Origin: an uncultured Clostridium sp.
GTDB lineage: Bacteria > Bacillota > Clostridia > UBA1212 > UBA1255
DNA: 45,562 nt
Reading direction: 5' to 3'
Assembly (NCBI GenBank): GCA_900543695.1
Contig: UQSG01000023.1
Span: 1-45,562, forward strand
Below, piece by piece: positions 17,122 through 24,983 of the stretch. Numbering within the stretch: the stretch's first letter is position 1; every line of letters starts with the position of its first letter. The notes beneath the pieces are model-generated. The model had not been told where the DNA came from. It was given only the letters and a program-made list of their open reading frames with translations, and searched no databases. A program made the position numbers and the translations under genes.

Positions 17122-17778
17122 TTATACGGGTTTATTCAAAATTCGGTGTACTGTTGTACAGCTGCAGTTCAGAAGTCTGCCGATTTCCCGGAATGACAGC
17201 TCATATTGATTGCGGAAGGTTCGAATCAGCTCCTGCAGCTGGCCCGGCGTGGCGTCCCGCAGCAATTCTTCGAAGGAAGATCTTTGGTATGCTGCGGCAA
17301 GCTCCAGAAGCAGCGTTCCTGATATTTTACCTGGAATCGTTTTAATGCGCTCTGCGAGTGTTCCCGGCGGAGGGCAATGCTCCCCCTCCCAGTCAAAAAC
17401 CGTACAGATAAAATCGGATTTATCTCGAATATTCTTCATGACGCCGGCAACTTTATTCTTACCGTCAATTAAATCGAAAGTCGAACGGGCAAGCTGAGCC
17501 GGGCAGCTCTTGGCTTTTCGGTAAGAGGCGTACGATGCATGCACCATTCTGAAAAGAAGCCGGAGCGGTTCTTCATATCCATTTTGAAACAGGATTTGTG
17601 CAGTGTCGCTATTCAAACCCGCAATCAGCGGCCGGGCATCTCCGATTGCACTGCGACCGAGCATTTTAATGAATATGGCCATATATCTGGCTCTATCAGT
17701 GCTGTCCAGAAAAAGGTACGTATCCTTTGCCGACCGGACGGTAACGAGGATGCCGTATTCGGCAACGTCATTTATCAT
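17122..17778 (-). CDS. HTH protein resembling a catalytically dead Y1 (REP-associated) transposase
   Basis: A 218-residue protein; ATG at 17778 with a perfect AAGGAGG (the open frame extends further but lacks a start signal). The order of features follows IS200/REP-associated tyrosine transposases with a C-terminal HTH: YGILV...YLFLDSTDRARYMAIF matches the usual FLDDEDRERFLE stretch, then a region equivalent to AYCLMPNHxHLL, then EEPLRLLFRMVHASYASY. Where the metal-binding HxH should be, the protein reads LNSDTAQILFQ, and the tyrosine of the last helix also appears lost (NKVAGVMKNIRD). The C-terminus (LSFREIGRLLNCSCTTVHRIL) is a clear HTH. It is probably a domesticated DNA-binding regulator. 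The HTH is certain; the origin is inference. Confidence 0.55.
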   Translation of the reverse strand: MINDVAEYGILVTVRSAKDTYLFLDSTDRARYMAIFIKMLGRSAIGDARPLIAGLNSDTAQILFQNGYEEPLRLLFRMVHASYASYRKAKSCPAQLARSTFDLIDGKNKVAGVMKNIRDKSDFICTVFDWEGEHCPPPGTLAERIKTIPGKISGTLLLELAAAYQRSSFEELLRDATPGQLQELIRTFRNQYELSFREIGRLLNCSCTTVHRILNKPV

Positions 17779-17842
17779 AGCTCCTCCTTGTGAAAATAAT
17801 TTTTGTCGGGAGAAGTATGATATTATATTCTGCCGTAAAAGT

Positions 17843-17872
17843 AAAATTCCGGGAAATATTTCCCGGAATTTT
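17843..17872 (-). terminator. perfect 30-bp palindrome, likely terminator of the DUF4846 gene
   Basis: AAAATTCCGGGAAAT followed directly by its exact reverse complement. It starts at the stop codon of the DUF4846 gene, and on the minus strand the arm runs into TTTTACTTTTA. The stem is symmetrical, so it could also act from the other side. Confidence 0.7.
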
Positions 17873-18874
17873 TCATTTGAATCGATATACGGAAGCTCCG
17901 ATCGGAAGCTCTGAAAGCTTATGCCACGGATTGATCGCCGCATCACTGTCATTGCGAACGACATAGATTTCACAGGCCGGAGAGCCGCCTCTTGCCATAA
18001 TGTAAACCTTGCTGCCGTCCGAGGGATTCACCGCCAGATCGACGATGATCGCCGGCGCTTCCTGCGGATCCGCATAAACAATGATGTCGCCGACCGATGC
18101 ATCCTGCGGAGCCGATAATTTGGTCATATTTGTCACAAGGGAGGATGTGTCGGAATACGTCATGACGTTTTGCAGATAATAGCGGAAGGTTCCCTCCGAC
18201 GTCCCCAGCTCCACGTCTTTATGCCCGCAGTCGCCGCTATGATCAAGGCACCATGAGATCTGATTTCCTTCGTTAATTTTAGACAGATCCAGCCGTCCGC
18301 CCTTAGACCACGTGTCAAAGTCGCACCGGAATACCGGCGTGGTCAATAAGTTAAAGGCAATATCTGTATAGCGTCCTTTTCCGTAAAGATATTCCGCATA
18401 TAAGCGAAGCAGCGAGTCGGAAGATTGCTGCAAATTTCCCCTGTTGATCAGATCCAGCGCGAGAACACTGGCGGAAGGGGCGGATTCATTATTGATCAAG
18501 GTCTTAGTTTCCGTATCGTATACCAGAGGCTTCGTATCATAGTCGCGCAGAGAAAAATTCTGTAAATACTCCGCAAAGCTTTCGCTCTCAGCCTGTACCC
18601 GTTCGTATCCTGAGGGTACGTTAAATCGCTGAGAAATTGTCGTTGCGGAGGGAACAATCGGATCAGGAGCCGGAGTCGCTTCCGAAGGAGTCTCCGTCGG
18701 AGGCTGACTGCTTAGGACAATATCGGGATCGCTATTGTTTTTGTTTTTTTGATGCCTGTTAAAAAAAATAAAGACTACGATCGCAGCAGCGACACAAACC
18801 AGGCTTGCGATCATCAGTATTTTATTGCTCAGCGGAATGCTGCGTTTTTTCCCGTATAGATTATTTCTGTTCAT
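17873..18874 (-). CDS. DUF4846 family membrane-anchored protein
   Basis: A 333-residue protein with a transmembrane helix (about 20-39), a Thr/Pro-rich linker (about 50-85) and a C-terminal DUF4846 domain. Recognisable family features are the opening FSLRDYDTKPLVYD, LQQSSDSLLRLYAEYLYGKGRY, FNLLTTPVFRCDFDTWSKG and the closing GDIIVYADPQEAPAIIVDLAVNPSDG. The function of the family is unknown; the fold suggests an extracytoplasmic hydrolase-like domain, but no catalytic set can be assigned here. It overlaps the DUF624 gene by 4 bp and ends at a perfect palindromic terminator. Confidence 0.8.
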   Translation of the reverse strand: MNRNNLYGKKRSIPLSNKILMIASLVCVAAAIVVFIFFNRHQKNKNNSDPDIVLSSQPPTETPSEATPAPDPIVPSATTISQRFNVPSGYERVQAESESFAEYLQNFSLRDYDTKPLVYDTETKTLINNESAPSASVLALDLINRGNLQQSSDSLLRLYAEYLYGKGRYTDIAFNLLTTPVFRCDFDTWSKGGRLDLSKINEGNQISWCLDHSGDCGHKDVELGTSEGTFRYYLQNVMTYSDTSSLVTNMTKLSAPQDASVGDIIVYADPQEAPAIIVDLAVNPSDGSKVYIMARGGSPACEIYVVRNDSDAAINPWHKLSELPIGASVYRFK

Positions 18875-19836
18875 GATTCCTCCTCGTTCTCCGATTCCGG
18901 TCTTGACTTGTCAGCTTTATAATTGTCAATTAAGCATTTTTTTATAACAGGATACGTATAAGAAATATTAATAAAACCGATGAAAGCGATCCCGATTGTC
19001 GCGTATAAAAGCACCGAAATGTAGAGAGACCACGCGCCGTTGATAAAAAACAGCGGCAGAAATACGAGCACTGCGTCCAGCAAAACAATTCCGAGATTCG
19101 GCAGCCATCGAATAAAAGCAAACAGCATCGCGTTTTTGTAAAGCTGCTTCAGGGTGAGACGGAAGGTTACGATCATGGGGTAAATATACATGGACATAAC
19201 CAAAAACAAAGCCGTCAGAAAAATCAAAATGATCAGCGATGCCGTCAATAGCCAGTCGGGGAAAACGCCCTTTGCAGCGGATGTGGTACTGGACAGCGCA
19301 AAATATACGGAAAAATCAAGAATAATGAAAAATCCTGCTACTGCGTTAATCACTGCCGCCTGTATGGAAAGCTTCAGGTTGCTCCTCGTTTTACTGATAT
19401 AGTCCGTCCACAGAAAACACGGTTCTCTTTTTGTAAAGCACCGCAGAATATATGTCATGCCGGACTGGAAGGGGCCGACGGCAAATACCGGAAGAACGGT
19501 AAAAAATATTATGATAAATAAAAGCATTTTGTTGAACAGTTCTGCCCCGAATTCAGTTCCGAGGATGGTTGCGGTATTCTCTGCCGCTTCCGCAGATTCT
19601 GCAATTGATTTTTGGTTGCTCAATGTGTAGAATAGTGATGTGGCTGTAAAATAGCTGAGGCCCGCCAATGCGGCTGCAATCAAATTCGGGATAAAATACA
19701 TAAAATTCAAAGCCACTAATTTAAAGCGTTTCAGCCATACGATTTCCCAAAATTTAAAAAAGGGTTTCTTTTCAGGCTTGTCCTTGTCGATTCCTTTCCC
19801 CTCTTTTGTATATCTATTTGAATTAAATAATTTCAA
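18871..19836 (-). CDS. YesL-like DUF624 membrane protein
   Basis: A 321-residue polytopic protein with about six membrane helices. The start FFKFWEIVWLKRFKLVALNFMYFIPNL and the central VGPFQSGMTYILRCFTKREPCFLWTDY are typical of DUF624/YesL. B. subtilis yesL lies in a pectin-utilisation locus; the molecular role is unknown. The start is TTG with GTGAGGATC just before it. A sigma-A promoter and one copy of the TTTTTACT inverted repeat lie upstream, in the region divergent from pgi. Confidence 0.8.
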   Translation of the reverse strand: MKLFNSNRYTKEGKGIDKDKPEKKPFFKFWEIVWLKRFKLVALNFMYFIPNLIAAALAGLSYFTATSLFYTLSNQKSIAESAEAAENTATILGTEFGAELFNKMLLFIIIFFTVLPVFAVGPFQSGMTYILRCFTKREPCFLWTDYISKTRSNLKLSIQAAVINAVAGFFIILDFSVYFALSSTTSAAKGVFPDWLLTASLIILIFLTALFLVMSMYIYPMIVTFRLTLKQLYKNAMLFAFIRWLPNLGIVLLDAVLVFLPLFFINGAWSLYISVLLYATIGIAFIGFINISYTYPVIKKCLIDNYKADKSRPESENEEES

Positions 19837-19858
19837 ATGATCCTCACCGCCTGTGTAA

Positions 19859-19886
19859 AGTATAGCAGAAAACCATAAAAAATCAA
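19859..19886 (-). promoter_or_regulatory. sigma-A promoter of the DUF624-DUF4846 operon
   Basis: Minus strand TTGATT (19881-19886), 16 nt, TATACT (19859-19864), reading into the TTG-started gene 22 nt downstream. Confidence 0.65.
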
Positions 19887-19910
19887 TTGAGAGATTCTAT
19901 TCTTTTCTGC

Positions 19911-19942
19911 TTTTTACTTGGAGGTCAGTTTGAAAGTAAAAA
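19911..19942. repeat. inverted repeat TTTTTACT-N16-AGTAAAAA, copy 1
   Basis: Exact 8-bp arms, core of 16 nt unrelated to the other copies. It lies 24 nt upstream of the -35 of the DUF624 promoter. A single extra half-site AGTAAAAA is at 20001-20008. Confidence 0.75.
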
Positions 19943-20031
19943 TGGTGTCAACCTCTATGGCTGACGTATTTTTTATATTTTCCCCTGGAGAAGAGGCGTT
20001 AGTAAAAACGCGGCTTTCTGCCGTCAGTGAC

Positions 20032-20060
20032 TTGTAAAATTTTCTTTCCAGTGCTATCAT
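20032..20060 (+). promoter_or_regulatory. candidate promoter of pgi
   Basis: TTGTAA (20032-20037), 17 nt, TATCAT (20055-20060). Both hexamers are imperfect. Confidence 0.4.
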
Positions 20061-20102
20061 ATACCATGATTTTGATTCTAAAAGGGAAGGAATTGTAAAA
20101 AG

Positions 20103-21428
20103 ATGGCGAATGAATTTTTGCGCCTGGATTTGGAGAAGGCGGCCGATTTTCTGGCAGGGCATGAGCTGGAATGCCTCCATGCTCAGGTTTCCACAGCCCA
20201 TGATATGCTTCATCACAAAACTGGAGCGGGCAGTAATTTTACCGGCTGGGTTGACTGGCCTGTGCATTACGATAAAGAAGAATTCCGACGCGTCAAAGAA
20301 TGCGCCGAGAAAATCAAAAGGGATTCTCATATCCTGGTTGTTGTCGGAATCGGAGGATCCTATCTCGGGGCGCGGGCCGCAATCGAGATGCTGACGCCGA
20401 GCTTCCGAAATTTAAAAGGAATTCGTGACAAAGAGGGAACTGCCGTACTGTTTGCAGGAAACAGCATCAGCGTCAATTATCTTGCGGATTTAATGGATCT
20501 TGTGGAAAGCAACGGCTATGATATATCGGTCAACGTCATATCCAAATCGGGAACGACGACAGAGCCCGCCATTGCTTTTAGAATTTTAAAGGAATTCATG
20601 GAGAAAAAATACGGAACGCAGGCGGCGGCAAAACGAATTTACGCAACCACCGACAAGTCCAGAGGGGCGCTTCGCAAAATGGCGCAGCAGGAGGGCTATG
20701 AAACGTTCGTCATACCGGATGACATCGGAGGAAGATATTCCGTATTAACGCCAGTCGGGCTTCTGCCTATCGCAGCAGCCGGCGCCGACATTGACGCAAT
20801 CCTGGAGGGCGCGCGGGATGCATTTGACCGGTATTCGGATAAAAATTTAGAGAATAACGATTGCTACCGTTATGCCGCCGCGCGGAACGCACTCTGCAGG
20901 AAAGGAAAGTTTATCGAAATAATGGTCAACTACGAGCCGCAGCTCCACTATTTTACGGAGTGGTGGAAGCAGCTGTACGGAGAAAGCGAGGGAAAGGATC
21001 ACAAAGGAATTTTCCCGGCGGGAGCAGACTTCAGCACGGATCTGCACTCGATGGGACAGTATATTCAGGACGGAATGCGCGTATTGTTTGAAACGGTAAT
21101 CAGCGTTCAAAAGGCGCGCCGCAGTCTCTGTGTCAAAAAGGATCCGGAGGATCTGGACGGTCTGAACTATTTGGCGGGAATGGATCTTGACTATATTAAC
21201 AAGCAGGCAATGCTGGGGACAACGATGGCGCATAACGACGGTGGTGTGCCGAATCTGATCTTGCAGGTTCCGGAGCTCAGCGAATATCATTTCGGCGCCA
21301 TGGTATATTTTTTCGAAAAAGCCTGCGGGATCAGCGGCTACCTTCTCGGCGTCAATCCTTTTGATCAGCCGGGCGTGGAGGCATACAAGAAAAACATGTT
21401 TCGGCTTCTGGGAAAGCCTGGAGTCTGA
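20103..21428 (+). CDS. pgi: glucose-6-phosphate isomerase
   Basis: A 441-residue glycolytic enzyme interconverting glucose-6-phosphate and fructose-6-phosphate. Both family signatures are intact: VISKSGTTTEPAIAF (phosphate-binding SIS loop) and the C-terminal FGAMVYFFEKACGISGYLLGVNPFDQPGVEAYK, which includes the catalytic lysine and DQPGVE. The length fits the short bacterial form. AAGGA precedes the ATG. Its 3' end overlaps the convergent unknown gene by 77 bp. Confidence 0.97.
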   Translation: MANEFLRLDLEKAADFLAGHELECLHAQVSTAHDMLHHKTGAGSNFTGWVDWPVHYDKEEFRRVKECAEKIKRDSHILVVVGIGGSYLGARAAIEMLTPSFRNLKGIRDKEGTAVLFAGNSISVNYLADLMDLVESNGYDISVNVISKSGTTTEPAIAFRILKEFMEKKYGTQAAAKRIYATTDKSRGALRKMAQQEGYETFVIPDDIGGRYSVLTPVGLLPIAAAGADIDAILEGARDAFDRYSDKNLENNDCYRYAAARNALCRKGKFIEIMVNYEPQLHYFTEWWKQLYGESEGKDHKGIFPAGADFSTDLHSMGQYIQDGMRVLFETVISVQKARRSLCVKKDPEDLDGLNYLAGMDLDYINKQAMLGTTMAHNDGGVPNLILQVPELSEYHFGAMVYFFEKACGISGYLLGVNPFDQPGVEAYKKNMFRLLGKPGV

Positions 21429-21966
21429 CGGCAGCCGCAGTGAGAGCCCTCAGCGCCGGCGAGGCGTCCCGGAGCGTTCCGGAAGAAAGCAGTTCATAGA
21501 GTTCTTTCGTAAAAATATCGTACAATTTTGTATACTGCCCGCCGCAAGGCGGGATTTTTACTTTGGAAAGCTCGGAAAGAAAAAACGCCATTACATACAG
21601 GCGCCTGAGCGGAGGCTCCAGCGGAGCACCCAGGGCAGCGGAGCAAAGCGTTTCGTTGCTCCAAATTTCCCGGACATATACAGAGAAAATGTAAGTCCGG
21701 TAAACGCCCCCCAGCTCGCATGGCTCTGAAAGCTCCGGAAGCATCCCCTCCGCCAGCTCAATGACATAGTTCTTCAGAAACTCTTCTGTGAGCGTGACGT
21801 TGACAAAACCGTTCTCAGCCCGGAGACTGTATTGCGCTCCGGGGACATCCCAGGCAACGGGGGATCTCGTCTGGAGATCGCCATAGCGGCTGTCCTTTAC
21901 GCCGGAAAAATATTTGCATGTCAGTTCCGTGCCATAAGGGAAAATTTTAGAATGCTTCAATGTCAA
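21352..21966 (-). CDS. hypothetical protein, last gene of the ddl-murI operon
   Basis: A 204-residue protein of no family I recognise. It starts at TTG, 20 bp inside the end of murI, with GGAGG 12 nt upstream; a stop lies a few codons further upstream in the same frame. The N-terminal half reads like a beta-rich domain (CKYFSGVKDSRYGDLQTRSP); the C-terminal half is helical (RRLYVMAFFLSELSKVKIPP). Cysteines near the end (CFSC) may bind metal. There is no signal peptide. It runs 77 bp into the convergent pgi gene, so either the overlap is real or the C-terminus has drifted. Confidence 0.55.
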   Translation of the reverse strand: MTLKHSKIFPYGTELTCKYFSGVKDSRYGDLQTRSPVAWDVPGAQYSLRAENGFVNVTLTEEFLKNYVIELAEGMLPELSEPCELGGVYRTYIFSVYVREIWSNETLCSAALGAPLEPPLRRLYVMAFFLSELSKVKIPPCGGQYTKLYDIFTKELYELLSSGTLRDASPALRALTAAAVRLQAFPEAETCFSCMPPRPADQKD

Positions 21967-22753
21967 CTCGGCTCACATCCTCCAGAGGTCTTCCTAAAAA
22001 CACACTGCCAAGCGAGGAAAATTTCTCGGCGCTGTCGCTTGTATAAAACGATATTTTCCCGGGCGTCCCAGTGCGGAGCAGATTTAGCTCCCGGAGCCGC
22101 AAAGCGACTTCTTCAGCCACAGCCCGCGCCGAATTAATCAGCCGAATGGAATCCCCGAGTACGGAGCGTATCGCCGGGATCAGTAAAGGGTAATGGGTAC
22201 AGCCAAGAATGAGGGTATCCGCCCCGGATTCAGCAACTGGCACCAAATATTCGGCTGCAACGGCTTTCGCGATGTCATTGTCCCACCAGCCTTCTTCCAC
22301 CAGAGGCACAAAAAGCGGGCAGGCCTTTCCATAATATGTAATTTCCGGCGAAAGATTCGAAAGCGCGGTCTTGTAAACTCCGCTTTCAATGGTTGCGGAT
22401 GTGCCGATAACCGCAACCTTTTTCCCTCCGCTCGCCGCTCGGGAGCCTGGACCGACGACTTCAACGACCGGAATATCGCAATTTGCAATCACGCGGGGAA
22501 GACTGCAGGCGCTTGCGGTATTACAGGCGATTACGATCATTTTGACGTGTTTAGACATCAGGAAGCCAATGTCCTGAAACGTATACCGTATGACGGTTTC
22601 TTTTGATTTTGTTCCATAGGGCGCACGGCCGCTGTCGCCAAAATATATTAAATTTTCGTTGGGCAGCATGTTTTGGATTTCTTTCAGTACGGTAAGGCCG
22701 CCCAGACCGGAATCGAATATTCCGATTGGGCGGTCTTTCTCTCGTAAAATCAT
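21947..22753 (-). CDS. murI: glutamate racemase
   Basis: A 268-residue cofactor-independent racemase making D-glutamate for peptidoglycan. Both catalytic cysteine motifs are present: VIACNTASACSLP and LGCTHYPLL; the N-terminus GIFDSGLGGLTVLKEI and FGDSGRAPYGTKS are diagnostic. The ATG at 22753 is preferred over a GTG three codons upstream, because AGAGGTG overlaps the GTG and the ATG then forms a 4-bp ATGA overlap with ddl. Co-transcription with ddl couples supply of two D-amino acid precursors. Confidence 0.96.
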   Translation of the reverse strand: MILREKDRPIGIFDSGLGGLTVLKEIQNMLPNENLIYFGDSGRAPYGTKSKETVIRYTFQDIGFLMSKHVKMIVIACNTASACSLPRVIANCDIPVVEVVGPGSRAASGGKKVAVIGTSATIESGVYKTALSNLSPEITYYGKACPLFVPLVEEGWWDNDIAKAVAAEYLVPVAESGADTLILGCTHYPLLIPAIRSVLGDSIRLINSARAVAEEVALRLRELNLLRTGTPGKISFYTSDSAEKFSSLGSVFLGRPLEDVSRVDIEAF

Positions 22754-23802
22754 TCGGTACACCTCTGGTTTTCGATTTTACGTTCAAACGCGAGGCGGAT
22801 CAGTCTTGTGAGCAGGTCGGTATACGAAATTCCTTCTGCGATCCAAAGTTTGCTGTACATGCTGATATCCGTGAAGCCCGGCAGTGTGTTCAGCTCGTTG
22901 AGAATAACGCTTCCATCCTTTTTATAAAAAAAGTCGATCCTTGCCAGCCCGGAGCAATCCATTGCCGCAAATGCTTTTAGCGCCAAGGTTTTGACTCGTT
23001 CCAAAGCCTCGGGCGGGATATCTGCCGGAATGGTTGTGATACTGCAGCCTTTAATGTATTTGTCTTCGTAATCATAAAATTCCTTTGAGGGTTTAATCTC
23101 GCCGGGCGTCGCCGCGGCGGCGGCAAGGTTGCCGAGCACGGAGCATTCGATCTCACGTCCATCTACAAATTCTTCGATCACGATCTTGCGGTCGTATTTC
23201 TGTGCATCCAGGAGCGCTTCCGTAAGAGCCTCCGCCGTTTTTACTTTATGTACTCCCACAGAAGAGCCGCTGTTTGCCGGCTTGACAAAGCACGGGAAGC
23301 CAAGCTCTGACGCGATTTTTTGATCATATGCATGCGGATCCCGCTCCAGAATGTGACGATATGCCACGACATGCCGGCATTGCGGGATTCCCGCGTTCTT
23401 CAATATGATTTTTGTATAAACCTTATCCATGCAGGCGGCGGATGCGAATACGCCGCAGCCTACGTACGGAATTCCCAACAGTTCGAAAAGGCCCTGGACA
23501 GTTCCGTCTTCACCGTTCTGTCCATGTAATACCGGTAAAATTACGTCGCATGCTTCAAGCGCTTCGATTCCTTTTTGGAGAGAGCATTTCCCGGAAGGAT
23601 TTGCAAAGCGCTCCCAAGAGCCGTCTGGAAGCGCTTCAAGATCTCCTTGATACGGAAGCCATTCTCCCTGCTTTGTGACGCCGATCATAATAACGTCGAA
23701 AAGCTCTTTGTCTATGTGTTTTATAATGGAATATGCGGAAATTCTCGAAACCTCATGCTCTGTGGAGCGGCCGCCGAAGAGAACGGCTACTTTTTTTTTC
23801 AT
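22750..23802 (-). CDS. ddl: D-alanine--D-alanine ligase
   Basis: A 350-residue ATP-grasp enzyme. Motifs are in order: AVLFGGRSTEHEVS, LPVLHGQNGEDGTVQG, FVKPANSGSSVGV, GLARIDFFYKKDG and LNELNTLPGFTDISMYSKLW. The last block and the dimetal ligands fit Ddl/Van-type ligases; the omega-loop reads FYDYEDKY, as in D-Ala-D-Ala enzymes, so a resistance-type (D-Lac) ligase is unlikely. GGAGG lies 9 nt from the ATG. It follows the GerMN lipoprotein gene by 46 bp. Confidence 0.95.
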   Translation of the reverse strand: MKKKVAVLFGGRSTEHEVSRISAYSIIKHIDKELFDVIMIGVTKQGEWLPYQGDLEALPDGSWERFANPSGKCSLQKGIEALEACDVILPVLHGQNGEDGTVQGLFELLGIPYVGCGVFASAACMDKVYTKIILKNAGIPQCRHVVAYRHILERDPHAYDQKIASELGFPCFVKPANSGSSVGVHKVKTAEALTEALLDAQKYDRKIVIEEFVDGREIECSVLGNLAAAAATPGEIKPSKEFYDYEDKYIKGCSITTIPADIPPEALERVKTLALKAFAAMDCSGLARIDFFYKKDGSVILNELNTLPGFTDISMYSKLWIAEGISYTDLLTRLIRLAFERKIENQRCTE

Positions 23803-23848
23803 ATGGAAAAGCCTCCGTGGAATAATTTTTGCTTGTTGGATTTTACCT

Positions 23849-24511
23849 CTATTCCAACTCTATTTCAAGGAAAACATTTTCGGAGTAGTCTGTCTCTGGC
23901 ATGGCGCTTTCGATATCAGTGACCAGATCCAGATTTCTGTTCAGCTTGGAAAAGTTGCAGCCAGACTGAGTTTCGATTTTGTTGCCTTCGCAGGTAATGG
24001 CGACTTCCGTGATGTTTTTAAATTCGGTCAGGGTGTTTGCGATGGAATAAGCGATCAGATTGACGTCTTCGCCCGTTTTTACTGCGCTTGCAAAGGCTTC
24101 GTTAAAGTCAATATAAGCGACGTTTCCTTTGATTTTTACGCTGTTTAATTTTGTTCCGTCCGGGATTGTTTTTGTCAGACTGGTATTGGACGGGCCGGCG
24201 ATCAGCAGCTCAATGATTTTGCCGGCCAGTACGTCGGCCTTTCTGTCTTTATCCGTAAATTGAAGCAGTTTTGTCTCACAGGAAATTTTATCGCCCTTTA
24301 ACGTTTTATAATAGACTTTGACTTTTACGCTGTTATTCAGAGCCGCCGCCTCTGTTTCGGATAAGGTCAGGCTGCTTACCGGACTGTATTCATCATTTCC
24401 AAGATCTCCGACATTTGTGTCGTCGTCCTTTTGGGCCGTACAGGAGGCCGTAAATACTGTCAGGAGTAATAAAGCTAAAATTACGGCCGCTGTTTTAATA
24501 TTCTTTCCCAT
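23849..24511 (-). CDS. GerMN-domain lipoprotein
   Basis: A 220-residue lipoprotein; the N-terminal helix ends in the lipobox-like FTASC (Cys24). Residues about 70-195 form a GerMN domain: VKVYYKTLKGDKI, VLAGKIIELLIAGPSN, TIPDGTKLNSVKIKGNVAYIDFNEAFA, IAYSIANTLTEFKNITEVAI. GerM-type proteins act in spore cortex or germination, or in peptidoglycan-linked envelope assembly; here the neighbours ddl and murI point to the wall. The ATG at 24511 has GAGGTG 9 nt upstream; the open frame extends further, but only into AT-rich non-coding sequence. Confidence 0.85.
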   Translation of the reverse strand: MGKNIKTAAVILALLLLTVFTASCTAQKDDDTNVGDLGNDEYSPVSSLTLSETEAAALNNSVKVKVYYKTLKGDKISCETKLLQFTDKDRKADVLAGKIIELLIAGPSNTSLTKTIPDGTKLNSVKIKGNVAYIDFNEAFASAVKTGEDVNLIAYSIANTLTEFKNITEVAITCEGNKIETQSGCNFSKLNRNLDLVTDIESAMPETDYSENVFLEIELE

Positions 24512-24621
24512 TATTCTGCACCTCGTCTGAAAATTCGTGTGGTATATAGATATTATATTTCCGGCGTGATTATTCCATAAAATAACTAAATTATATGGTG
24601 TGAATTTTGTTTTTCTCTTTA

Positions 24622-24652
24622 TTTTTACTTTTGTGATTTGGCAGAGTAAAAA
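24622..24652. repeat. inverted repeat TTTTTACT-N15-AGTAAAAA, copy 2
   Basis: Exact 8-bp arms around a T/G-rich 15-nt core. Confidence 0.75.
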
Positions 24653-24681
24653 TTTGAATATTTCCAGCATCTAATCTTTTG

Positions 24682-24712
24682 TTTTTACTCAAGAGTGCGA
24701 GTTTAGTAAAAA
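24682..24712. repeat. inverted repeat TTTTTACT-N15-AGTAAAAA, copy 3
   Basis: Exact 8-bp arms, extended to 9 bp by a G before and a C after. It lies 29 nt after copy 2. Confidence 0.75.
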
Positions 24713-24762
24713 CGGCCTCAGGATCGTTTCAGCCAGGCAAATTTTCGACTGATTTTCCTCTG

Positions 24763-24794
24763 TTTTTACTTCCAGCCAGGTCCGCAAGTAAAAA
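24763..24794. repeat. inverted repeat TTTTTACT-N16-AGTAAAAA, copy 4
   Basis: Exact arms, extended to 9 bp by a G before and a C after. The 16-nt core is GC-rich. Confidence 0.75.
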
Positions 24795-24915
24795 CGCACC
24801 CTCCTGCCTGCTTTCCCCCAGATACAAAAACAGAACCCCGATTTCTCGAGGTCCCATGTCCGCACGGATCCACACCTTCCCTCCAAGGCCCTTTTTTCTA
24901 TCCCCTTTTCTTTCC

Positions 24916-24946
24916 TTTTTACTTTCTCACACTCCCACAGTAAAAA
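24916..24946. repeat. inverted repeat TTTTTACT-N15-AGTAAAAA, copy 5
   Basis: Exact 8-bp arms. It ends 8 nt before the -35 hexamer of the SGNH hydrolase promoter, a position suited to an activator or repressor. Confidence 0.75.
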
Positions 24947-24954
24947 TCTCTCCC

Positions 24955-24983
24955 TTGACATAAAAATTCTATATGTATATACT
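24955..24983 (+). promoter_or_regulatory. sigma-A promoter of the SGNH hydrolase gene
   Basis: TTGACA (24955-24960), 17 nt, TATACT (24978-24983), a near-consensus promoter 36 nt before the ATG. Confidence 0.8.

Noticed and set aside
19914..20330. 138-codon minus-strand open frame before pgi
   Set aside because: Covers the pgi start in antisense and the promoter region; no ribosome site.
21947..22762. Longer murI frame from GTG 22762
   Set aside because: The ribosome site overlaps that GTG; the ATG at 22753 has proper spacing and a standard overlap with ddl.
23849..24670. Longer GerMN lipoprotein frame from 24670
   Set aside because: The added 53 residues precede a clear signal peptide and cover a TTTTTACT repeat; the internal ATG has its own ribosome site.
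24622..24946. Possible CRISPR-like array
   Set aside because: Spacing is irregular and the conserved units are short inverted arms around variable cores, not direct repeats.
24679..24963. Open frames of about 90 codons on both strands
   Set aside because: They lie entirely in the repeat-rich intergenic region, have biased Pro/Ser or Lys/Glu composition and no start signals.
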